From the NCBI GenBank assembly GCA_017467745.1, contig JAFUKV010000049.1, forward strand, positions 1-7,256: a DNA stretch of 7,256 nt, written 5' to 3'. Positions 1 to 5,690 of the stretch are shown here, piece by piece. How positions within the stretch are numbered: the stretch's first letter is position 1; each line of letters begins with the position of its first letter. The position numbers and the translations under genes were made by a program. The notes beneath the pieces are model-generated. The model ran no database searches. It was given only the letters and a program-made list of their open reading frames with translations, and had not been told where the DNA came from. Source of the DNA: Bacteroidaceae bacterium (GTDB lineage Bacteria > Bacteroidota > Bacteroidia > Bacteroidales > CHK158-818).

Positions 1-541
1 TAACTTCTCTACCGTTTTTAGAATCCAATTTACCGGTAGGTTCATCGGCAAGTATCAACTTGGGGTTCGACACTACGGCACGAGCTATTGCTACACGTTG
101 TTGCTGACCACCGGATAATTGTTGCGGGAAATGCTTTTCGCGATGCGAGATAGCCATCCTATCCATCGCTTCTTTAACTTTCTTTTTACGTTCCGATGAA
201 GGAACTCCCATATACAACAATGGCAATTCTATATTTTCATATACGTTCAGTTCGTCAATCAAATTAAAACTTTGGAAAACAAATCCTATAATGCCTTTCC
301 GCAATTTTGTCCGTTGCGCTTCTGTATATTTAGACACTTCTATGTCATTTAAATAATACTCTCCTCCGGTAGGGTTGTCAAGCAGTCCCAGAATATTCAA
401 CAACGTAGATTTACCACATCCCGAAGGTCCCATAATAGCGACAAATTCTCCCTCTTTTACTTCGATGCTTACACTATTTAATGCTAATGTTTCCACCTCT
501 TCGGTGCGAAAAACTTTTTGAAGATTTACAGTCTTAATCAT
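1..541 (-). CDS. MacB/LolD-type ABC transporter ATPase (partial, 3' end outside window)
   Basis: This is the nucleotide-binding subunit of an ABC exporter of the MacB/LolD/FtsE class, which hydrolyses ATP at the cytoplasmic face of the inner membrane and drives FtsX-fold permeases. The first 180 residues are visible. They show Walker A GPSGCGKST at residues 38-46, the Q-loop glutamine at Q90 in FVFQSFNL, the signature LSGGQQQR at 142-149, Walker B LILADEP at 162-168 with catalytic E167, and a D-loop region GKLDS at 170-174. The family is usually about 220-250 aa, so the H-loop histidine and C-terminus lie beyond position 1. The ATG at 541 fits the usual family start (MIKTVNLQKVF). Upstream on the same strand are a sigma-54-type promoter, inverted-repeat operators and a decayed permease. 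The substrate cannot be told; macrolide, lipoprotein or peptide export are all possible for this class. Confidence 0.96.
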   Translation of the reverse strand, partial: MIKTVNLQKVFRTEEVETLALNSVSIEVKEGEFVAIMGPSGCGKSTLLNILGLLDNPTGGEYYLNDIEVSKYTEAQRTKLRKGIIGFVFQSFNLIDELNVYENIELPLLYMGVPSSERKKKVKEAMDRMAISHREKHFPQQLSGGQQQRVAIARAVVSNPKLILADEPTGKLDSKNGREV

Positions 542-598
542 AACAATTTTATTTTTAATTCAACTTATATCTTTCATACAATTTCTTCTTTCATATAT

Positions 599-616
599 TA
601 CAAATTTCGTGCCAAG
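599..616 (-). promoter_or_regulatory. Sigma-54 (RpoN) type -24/-12 promoter of the ABC ATPase gene
   Basis: Read on the minus strand the sequence is TTGGCACGAAATTTGTA. It matches the RpoN consensus TGGCACG-N4-TTGC in all of the -24 box and in TTG of the -12 box. GG (613-612) and GT (601-600) are separated by exactly 10 bases; only the final C of the -12 GC is changed to T. A start site near 588-589 would leave a leader of about 47 nt before the ATG at 541. Sigma-54 promoters need an NtrC-family activator bound upstream, which fits the inverted repeats at 667-704. Confidence 0.72.
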
Positions 617-666
617 ATTATATTATGTTGATAATTATTGCATTATGTGGTTGTGCAAATATTTAT

Positions 667-688
667 ACAGTGTAAAATCAAACACTGT
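667..688. promoter_or_regulatory. Inverted repeat ACAGTGT-N8-ACACTGT, possible second activator site
   Basis: There are perfect 7-bp arms at 667-673 and 682-688 with an 8-bp spacer. The centre lies 19 bp, about two helical turns, from the centre of the repeat at 689-704, an arrangement common for tandem activator dimers. The half-sites (GTGT) resemble but do not equal the TGTGC half-sites of its neighbour. It could also be a stem at the end of a transcript coming from the decayed permease. Confidence 0.4.
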
Positions 689-704
689 TGTGCGTTTTCG
701 CACA
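689..704. promoter_or_regulatory. Palindrome TGTGCG-N4-CGCACA, likely enhancer for a sigma-54 activator
   Basis: There are perfect 6-bp arms at 689-694 and 699-704 around TTTT. The centre is about 84 bp upstream of the -24 GG of the sigma-54 promoter, or about 107 bp upstream of the inferred start site, which is the usual distance for an NtrC-family activator site. The core TGTGC-N6-GCACA occurs again inside the long repeat at 1146-1185, upstream of the decayed permease on the same strand. The regulator itself is not in the window, so the binding protein is inferred. Confidence 0.55.
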
Positions 705-718
705 TATTTGATACCTTT

Positions 719-1130
719 TTATTCATTCTTTATAACTTTTGCCGGATTGAGTTGAATAACACGAAGAATCCTGTAAATGATAGTTAGACCTATAAATAAT
801 CTTGTACATAAATATCAAGCCCGACACGAACCACCAACCCGGATATACGGCTATTGCATACTCTTGCAACATCTGGCGAGAAAGCAATATCAATGTAGGT
901 AGAGCTAAGCAGGATGTTATGGACAAAACGATAAGATAAGAGCGTCCGAAAAGCCAAATTAATACAATGCTTCCTGCTCTGTTTATCTTGCGGGTATCCA
1001 TCTCTTTTTGCGTCGGCGAGTATCGCGCGTAATGGATGAATAAATGTACCGGCTTATATATAAGCATAATTCGAAACAAAGCAATAAATACAAATTTTGA
1101 GTAAAAAATAATGTGATGTATTTCAGGATA
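719..1130 (-). pseudogene. Decayed C-terminal remnant of an FtsX/MacB-type ABC permease
   Basis: The open frame (TTG at 1079 to stop at 723) encodes 118 residues. Its centre reads like the last cytoplasmic loop and final membrane segments of a MacB-type permease: KEMDTRKIN resembles the family's KEIGIRKVNGA motif, followed by IWLFGRSYLIVLSI and then PGWWF. The in-frame C-terminus is not family-like. In the adjacent frame, however, the DNA at 719-795 encodes LTIIYRILRVIQLNPAKVIK followed by NE and a TAA at 721-719, the typical end of these permeases. A frameshift therefore lies near 785-810. Upstream the frame stays open only to a TAA at 1133-1131, so the roughly 650-700 residues of a normal permease are missing and the GA of the loop motif is altered to RAG. 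It sits directly upstream of the ABC ATPase on the same strand, where a permease partner would be expected. It is almost certainly non-functional. Confidence 0.72.
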
Positions 1131-1145
1131 TTAAGATTATAATAA

Positions 1146-1185
1146 ATCGAACATACATGTGCGGTTTAGCACATGTATGTTCGAT
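1146..1185. repeat. Perfect 17-bp inverted repeat carrying the TGTGC-N6-GCACA core
   Basis: The left arm ATCGAACATACATGTGC (1146-1162) and right arm GCACATGTATGTTCGAT (1169-1185) are perfect reverse complements around the 6-bp spacer GGTTTA. The innermost 16 bp (1158-1173) have the same TGTGC-N6-GCACA form as the palindrome at 689-704. A further CCGCACA follows at 1187-1193. On the minus strand it lies just upstream of the decayed permease, so it may be the leftover enhancer of that operon. I saw no sigma-54 GG-N10-GC element beside it. The transcript would also form a strong hairpin, but no U-tract adjoins it. The rest of the gene-free stretch 1131-1445 holds nothing else I can recognise apart from the promoter-like element near 1434. 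Confidence 0.7.
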
Positions 1186-1433
1186 TCCGCACAATTTTAT
1201 CTCTTTATGAAAGTAAAAACACCATACATAAATATATAGAACCGTAATTTATACAGAAAGCAGGTTTATATAAACCCAACCTTGCGCTAATGACACTTGT
1301 TTTTTATAAAGGCTTTTAAATTTTGGAATGCTATATAATTAAATAGCAACAATATATGTAAAGGAAAGAATAACGTGATTTTTTTTCTTATAAATTTTAT
1401 ATGTCAAGATTTTTATTTTATTCATAAATACAT

Positions 1434-1442
1434 TATCTTTAC
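1434..1442 (+). promoter_or_regulatory. Bacteroidetes -7-like element TAtcTTTaC before the structured RNA
   Basis: The motif matches TAnnTTTG at all but the last base and stands a few bases before the outer stem of the structured RNA at 1446, where transcription would be expected to begin. No clear TTTG-type -33 box is seen at the proper distance; the upstream DNA is a T-rich run. The match is modest, and its position is the main support. Confidence 0.42.
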
Positions 1443-1445
1443 AAA

Positions 1446-1558
1446 GTATCAATTAATTTTATTATCCTTTGGATAACAAAGGTCATGTAAGAGACCGGTT
1501 GAGGAAATTAAGCCTCTGCCAGTGGTCTTTTGCATGACTTTTTGAAATTAATTGATAC
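1446..1558 (+). ncRNA. Structured small RNA candidate, 6S-like architecture
   Basis: Several perfect or near-perfect inverted repeats nest here. The outer stem pairs GTATCAATTAATTT (1446-1459) with AAATTAATTGATAC (1545-1558), 14 of 14. Inside it, a bubble's 5' strand carries a small hairpin TTATCC-TTT-GGATAA (1462-1476), and its 3' strand is short and T-rich (1539-1544). Next is a long arm pairing GTCATGTAAGAGACC (1482-1496, with 1481 able to extend it) with GGTCTTTTGCATGAC (1524-1538), 15 pairs including two G-U. The tip pairs GGTTGAGG (1497-1504) with CCTCTGCC (1513-1520) with one mismatch. G-U changes inside a stem favour an RNA rather than a DNA role. A closed end stem, a central bubble bearing a side hairpin and a long apical arm is the shape of 6S RNA, the RNA-polymerase-binding RNA. 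A short Bacteroidetes class (6S-Flavo) has been described, but I cannot confirm membership. Alternatives are a leader/attenuator of the downstream gene or an unnamed sRNA. The strand is inferred from the promoter-like element. Confidence 0.6.
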
Positions 1559-1593
1559 GCAAATTTCATTATGGCAGAGGCTTTTATATATTA
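1510..1593 (+). terminator. Possible terminator/attenuator stem competing with the apical hairpin
   Basis: AAGCCTCTGCC (1510-1520) is perfectly complementary to GGCAGAGGCTT (1573-1583), which runs straight into TTTATATATT. The 11-bp GC-rich stem followed by a U-rich tail resembles an intrinsic terminator. Its loop would be long (52 nt), and its left arm is also needed for the tip of the structured RNA, so the two folds exclude each other. It lies about 30 bp before the ATG at 1615. It could end the small RNA or make read-through into the next gene conditional. Confidence 0.4.
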
Positions 1594-1614
1594 ATCTCAA
1601 TATATTTTAAAGTA

Positions 1615-2034
1615 ATGAATAATTCTTTTCGTTTTCTTTCAAGGTTGCCTTTGTTCTTTTATCGTATATGTTTCAAACAAAAACTTTCGATAAGTGAAAC
1701 AACGCTATTTAATGGAAAGTTTATATTCAAATCTTTTTTTAAGCATTTCTTTGTTCCGGATGAGGGATCTTTATTAAAAGAGCAAAAAGAATTTTTCAAT
1801 CCGGACGACAATACCGATCTGTATGATGAGCCACTGTTTTTAAAAACTCCTACTATCGCAAAGCTAATAGAGGTTATCGAGTCGCTAAACGATTGCAATA
1901 GGTCGATCATTCAGATGTACATGGCCGGAATGTCTAAAAAAGAAATATCCGAAATATTAGATCTTCCTGAGAATTTAGTTCAAAAACAGATTATTACGGA
2001 TTTAGAGCTTCTGCGTATACTCTTAAACCGATAG
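1615..2034 (+). CDS. Small protein with sigma-region-4-like helix-turn-helix
   Basis: The protein is 139 aa from the ATG at 1615. The same frame is open upstream to a TTG at 1552, but that extension overlaps the structured RNA and its outer stem, so the ATG is preferred. Residues about 80-137 read like region 4 of an ECF/sigma-70-family factor: a helix IAKLIEVIESLNDCNRSIIQMYMAG, then the helix-turn-helix MSKKEISEILDLPENLVQKQI (about 106-126), then a closing helix ending LLRILLNR. The first 78 residues are Phe- and Lys-rich (FIFKSFFKHFF at 36-46) with an acidic patch at 62-72, and show no sigma region 2 motif. A normal ECF factor is about 160-200 aa with region 2 first. This is therefore either a stand-alone DNA-binding regulator or a degraded sigma factor. 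No anti-sigma gene or SusC/D pair is adjacent. Function beyond DNA binding is not assigned. Confidence 0.55.
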   Translation: MNNSFRFLSRLPLFFYRICFKQKLSISETTLFNGKFIFKSFFKHFFVPDEGSLLKEQKEFFNPDDNTDLYDEPLFLKTPTIAKLIEVIESLNDCNRSIIQMYMAGMSKKEISEILDLPENLVQKQIITDLELLRILLNR

Positions 2035-2689
2035 ATTTTAACTATAATTATAAGGTAAATAAAATAGATATGGTTTGTTTTTTTAGATAAATCATACCTA
2101 ACTTTCTATATATAGAAAGATTTTCGAGTTTTAACAACGAGTATTTATTTTATTGATGCTTCTTGCTATTTTTATATTATATATGGTAATATTCGTTTCA
2201 GATTGGTGCATCTAAAATAGATTCATAAAAATGTTACTTCTGTCTGTATCAGATGCAGACTGTTGCCTATTACTTGTTGAAAACACTCCGACAATATTCC
2301 ATTTAACGGGTAATTACACGGTATTCAAATTCTCTGAGCTTTTAACTTGTTTACGGATACTGTAAACGGAAATGAGCTTTATACAAGATATATTTTATAC
2401 TAAATCTGACTCTTCGTTTTTTTATCATCGTATTTTCTATTGCCGGATAAAACCGGTGTAAGTTCTTTCTTAACCGATTGAGATAGTCGCTATTTGATGT
2501 TCATATCTATATGGTTTTACCGGATAATTCTATTTTGATGGATTTTACTGTCTGGTATTTAGGTGTGTACCGGTAATAGGGGCTTTGTGGCCAATTATTC
2601 TAATTTTAGATATTGGTGATTGGGCTTTATAAACAAAAGGTTTTACGATTTGTTATAATCTTATGTGAGATGATTTAATCAATAAACGT
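2035..2689. other. 655-bp gene-free region upstream of the porin operon
   Basis: I find no convincing coding frame, tRNA or remnant on either strand. It holds several small inverted repeats. TATGGTTT/AAATCATA (2069-2076 and 2089-2096, one G-U) and a palindrome at 2102-2119 come first. An imperfect palindrome TCTGTATCAGATGCAGA lies at about 2240-2256. GTTTAC-N7-GTAAAC is at 2349-2367, followed by GGAAATGAGC. CCGGATAA occurs at 2443-2450 and again at 2520-2527. The porin operon promoter and any long 5' leader must lie here, but I see no TTTG/TAnnTTTG pair with good spacing. Confidence 0.5.
2102..2125 (+). terminator. AT-rich palindrome, possible terminator after the HTH gene
   Basis: CTTTCTATATATAGAAAG (2102-2119) is a perfect 18-bp palindrome followed by ATTTT, 67 bp after the stop codon at 2034. 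The stem is A-U rich and therefore weak. It is the best candidate for the end of the HTH gene transcript; the weaker stem at 2069-2096 just before it could contribute. Confidence 0.33.
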
Positions 2690-3943
2690 ATGAATTTTAA
2701 AACTATATTGTTATTAGCCGGAGTCTTTATGTTTTGTATTCCGAAGTTAAAAGCGCAGGAAAAAGAGGGTATTGTTTTTATCCCGATAAAAAAAGCGAAT
2801 GGCGATATTATAGCATTGCTATATGATATGGAGAGCCCACACTTTCAAGACCCCAAAGCACCTCGATTTCTATTATATGATCAAAAACGGAAATTCGCTT
2901 TGGGGATAGGCGGTTTTGTTAGGATGACTGCTTCGTATGATTTTAACGGGATATCGGATGATAAAGATTTTGTTCCGTATGATATTCCTGTTCCCAATAA
3001 CCCGGCAAAACGCAATCAGTTTCAAATGGATGCGGCTACTTCTCGTATTTTTTTAGAGTTGGTGGGAAGTAATCGTTTATTGGGTGATTTCAATGTTTAT
3101 ATAGAATCTGATTTTAGAGGACAAAGTAATAATCTTAGGCTTCGTCAGGCATATATGTCATTTAGGGGATTTTTATTTGGACAATCATGGAGTACTTATT
3201 CGGATGTTGCCTCCGTGCCGCCTACCATTGATAATGCAGGGCCTAACTCCAATAGTTCGGAGCGCAATATTCAAATCAGATATACATATGAGATGAATAA
3301 TCATTGGCAAACGGCAATTGCCTTAGAAGCTCCTAAATTATCGGCAACGTATGGTCAGTATAATCAATCTATTCCCCAGAGAGTTCCGGATATACCTTTG
3401 TATATTCAATATGCTTGGGGAAACAAAAGCCATATTAGAGCTACCGGATTATTACGGACATTGTCGTATCGAAATGAGAACAATGATAAAAATAAAAATT
3501 TATTGGCTTGGGGTACTCAATTATCGGGAGTTTATAATGTTTGTCCGAAAGTATCATTATACTATCAAGGGATGTACGGGAAAGGAATAGCCCGTTATAT
3601 AACCGATTTGAACGGAGTTGGTTTGGATATGGTTTCTCGTAAAGATGATGACGGTAGGATGCAGGCATTGCCTACATTTGCTTTTTTAGGAGGTCTTCGA
3701 TATAATTTTAATGATTCTTGGTTTGCTTCGGCATCTTATAGTCAGGTGCGTCTTTATCGGGAGAACGGTTATTACCAGCCTGACGGATATAAATATGCAC
3801 AATATATTGTCGGCAATTTATTTTGGGAATTGACGCACGATTGTCGGTTTGGTTTAGAATATTTATACGGCCGTCGGGTAAATATGGACTCTAAAACCGG
3901 ACATGCGAACCGTATTCAATTAATGGCTCAATATAATTTCTAA
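2690..3943 (+). CDS. DcaP-like outer-membrane porin
   Basis: This is a 417-aa outer-membrane beta-barrel. It has a signal peptide at residues 1-22 (positive K4, hydrophobic ILLLAGVFMFCI, then KLKA before Q23). C16 is not in a lipobox, so it is not a lipoprotein. A mature N-terminal extension (about 24-75) precedes the first barrel strand, IGGFVRMTASYDF. The stretch FGQSWSTYSDVA (from 163) followed by PPTIDNAGP and ERNIQIRYTYE is the conserved constriction-loop region of DcaP-type porins. The remainder alternates aromatic and polar residues as in beta strands and ends in IQLMAQYNF, with the terminal Phe recognised by the BAM assembly complex. DcaP channels in Acinetobacter favour anionic substrates such as dicarboxylates. 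The aspT-like gene begins 17 bp later, so its likely job is passing aspartate or similar anions into the periplasm. The family call is firm as a porin and moderate as DcaP. Single-member specificity is inferred from context. Confidence 0.82.
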   Translation: MNFKTILLLAGVFMFCIPKLKAQEKEGIVFIPIKKANGDIIALLYDMESPHFQDPKAPRFLLYDQKRKFALGIGGFVRMTASYDFNGISDDKDFVPYDIPVPNNPAKRNQFQMDAATSRIFLELVGSNRLLGDFNVYIESDFRGQSNNLRLRQAYMSFRGFLFGQSWSTYSDVASVPPTIDNAGPNSNSSERNIQIRYTYEMNNHWQTAIALEAPKLSATYGQYNQSIPQRVPDIPLYIQYAWGNKSHIRATGLLRTLSYRNENNDKNKNLLAWGTQLSGVYNVCPKVSLYYQGMYGKGIARYITDLNGVGLDMVSRKDDDGRMQALPTFAFLGGLRYNFNDSWFASASYSQVRLYRENGYYQPDGYKYAQYIVGNLFWELTHDCRFGLEYLYGRRVNMDSKTGHANRIQLMAQYNF

Positions 3944-3960
3944 TCATAAATAAAAGTAAT

Positions 3961-5661
3961 ATGGATTGGCTTTTGCATTTGTTTCGGGAATATCCTGAAT
4001 TGGCTATTTTTATGACCATCGGCATCGGATTTTGGGTGGGAACTTTAAAGTATAAAACTTTTACGTTGGGAACTGTAACATCGGTTTTGTTAGTAGGCGT
4101 GTTGGTAGGGCAAATGGATATTCCTATTTCCGGCCCTCTGAAATCTGTATTCTTTTTGCTGTTTTTATTTGCTATCGGTTACAGTGTCGGACCGCAATTT
4201 TTTCGTTCTCTTCGGAGTGAAGGAATACATCAAGTAATATTTGCTTGTGTATTGTGTATAATATGTTTAGGCGTTACTTATATGTTAGCTAAACTGTTTG
4301 GATATAATCCCGGTGAGGCTGCCGGATTGCTTTCGGGGGCTCAGACTATTTCTGCTGTTATCGGGGTTGGCGGCGATACGATAAATACTTTGTCGGCTTC
4401 TCCTGAGGAGAAAAAAGCATGGATTAATATAATCCCCGTGTGTTATGCCGTAACGTATATATTCGGAACCATAGGTTCTGCTTATATTTTGGGAACTATC
4501 GGGCCTAAAATGTTAGGAGGATTGGATAAAGTAAGAAAAGCTACGAAAGAATTGGAACAAGAGTTGAATAAAAGCAGCTTGTCTGATGATCCCGCTTTTA
4601 TAAATGCTAACAGACCTGTTGTGTTTCGAGCTTATAAGGCAGAAACAGATTGGTTTGATAAGCCTCAAACAGCATCTGCTCTCGAACAACATTTGCAGTC
4701 GTTAGGCCGTCGTATTTTTGTGGAACGAATACGCTCGAATGGGCAGATTATACAACAAGTAACACCCGATACTCTTATTAAAAAAGGCGATGAACTTGTA
4801 TTAAGCGGTCGTCGGGAATGGGTGATAGAAGATGAAAGTTGGATAGGAGGAGAGGTAAACGATGCCGAATTGTTGAATTTCCCGGCCGAAGACTTATCGG
4901 TGATGCTAACGAAAAAGGCAGACGGAAAAACAGTCGAAGATTTGCGCAAAATGTCTTTTATGCACGGTGTGGTAATAAAACGGATAAAACGTTCGGGTGT
5001 AGATATACCGGTATTAGCAGCAACTAAGCTGTATGCCGGGGATAGTGTCGAAATTATCGGATTAGCAAGGGAAGTAAATGCTGCCGCTCCGCAATTAGGG
5101 TATGTTGACAGACCCTCTAATAAAACGGATTTGGTATTTGTGGGTTTAGGCATTTTAATTGGAGGTATTATAGGTGCATTAACGCTTCATTTAGGAGGGG
5201 TTCCTATTAGTTTAAGTACCAGTGGAGGTGCATTATTATCCGGGTTGTTCTTAGGCTGGCTTCGTTCTAAACATCCGACGTTTGGACGTATTCCGGAGCC
5301 GGCGTTATGGATTCTGAATAATTTAGGTTTGAATATGTTTATCGCCGTAGTCGGCATTACTGCCGGCCCTACATTTGTAGAAGGAATCAAAGAAGTTGGA
5401 TTTATGTTGTTTATTGCCGGAATTTTGGCAACGTCTATTCCTCTGTTTATCGGTATTTGGATGGGAAATAAGATTTTTAAATTTCATCCCGCTATAAATT
5501 TAGGATGTAATGCCGGAGGACGTACTACAACAGCCGCATTGGGCGCTATTCAGGAATCTCTCGATAGTACTTTACCGGCTATGGGATATACAGTTACTTA
5601 TGCCGTAGGAAATACTTTGTTGATACTTTGGGGGGTAGCTATTGTATTATTAATGTCTTAA
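3961..5661 (+). CDS. aspT: AspT-type aspartate:alanine antiporter
   Basis: This is a 566-aa inner-membrane exchanger of the aspartate:alanine exchanger (AAE) family, related to E. coli YidE and YbjL. It has two homologous membrane halves. The first (about 6-185) contains the conserved GLLSGAQTISAVIGVGGDT at about 122-140. The second (391-566) contains GCNAGGRTTTAALGAI from 515, and the two segments are equivalent positions of the internal duplication. Between them lie two RCK/TrkA-C-like domains, at about 215-290 (ending KKGDELVLSGRREWV) and 305-375 (ending LYAGDSVEIIGLAREV), as is typical of the family; length is normal. AspT exchanges external aspartate for internal alanine electrogenically. 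Some family members instead export succinate, so substrate rests on the next gene, an aspartate 4-decarboxylase 29 bp downstream. The porin is 17 bp upstream and no terminator is visible in either gap. Confidence 0.9.
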   Translation: MDWLLHLFREYPELAIFMTIGIGFWVGTLKYKTFTLGTVTSVLLVGVLVGQMDIPISGPLKSVFFLLFLFAIGYSVGPQFFRSLRSEGIHQVIFACVLCIICLGVTYMLAKLFGYNPGEAAGLLSGAQTISAVIGVGGDTINTLSASPEEKKAWINIIPVCYAVTYIFGTIGSAYILGTIGPKMLGGLDKVRKATKELEQELNKSSLSDDPAFINANRPVVFRAYKAETDWFDKPQTASALEQHLQSLGRRIFVERIRSNGQIIQQVTPDTLIKKGDELVLSGRREWVIEDESWIGGEVNDAELLNFPAEDLSVMLTKKADGKTVEDLRKMSFMHGVVIKRIKRSGVDIPVLAATKLYAGDSVEIIGLAREVNAAAPQLGYVDRPSNKTDLVFVGLGILIGGIIGALTLHLGGVPISLSTSGGALLSGLFLGWLRSKHPTFGRIPEPALWILNNLGLNMFIAVVGITAGPTFVEGIKEVGFMLFIAGILATSIPLFIGIWMGNKIFKFHPAINLGCNAGGRTTTAALGAIQESLDSTLPAMGYTVTYAVGNTLLILWGVAIVLLMS

Positions 5662-5690
5662 CTACATTGTTTTATTTAAATAAATTGATT

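Noticed and set aside
1482..1538. Small SRP RNA (4.5S)
   Set aside because: The hairpin lacks the conserved GGAA-type tetraloop and the asymmetric internal loop sequence of SRP RNA domain IV.
1446..1558. Invertible promoter segment flanked by inverted repeats
   Set aside because: The 14-bp outer repeats could suggest an inverton, but further stems nest within and include G-U pairs, which fits RNA folding better; no recombinase is in the window. It is not fully excluded.
1659..1910. 83-codon minus-strand reading frame
   Set aside because: It lies wholly antisense to the HTH gene and its Ser/Phe-rich translation has no domain; it is a shadow of the plus-strand gene.
2735..2737. Cys16 of the porin as a lipoprotein acylation site
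   Set aside because: The preceding residues VFMF do not form a lipobox, and a standard signal peptidase I site (KLKA before Q23) follows.
3351..3668. Overlapping plus- and minus-strand short frames inside the porin gene
   Set aside because: They lie within a well-supported porin frame and their translations match no family.
4665..5390. Frames of 162, 62 and 67 codons within the antiporter gene
   Set aside because: The antiporter frame carries full family motifs across this stretch; the others are low-complexity shadows.
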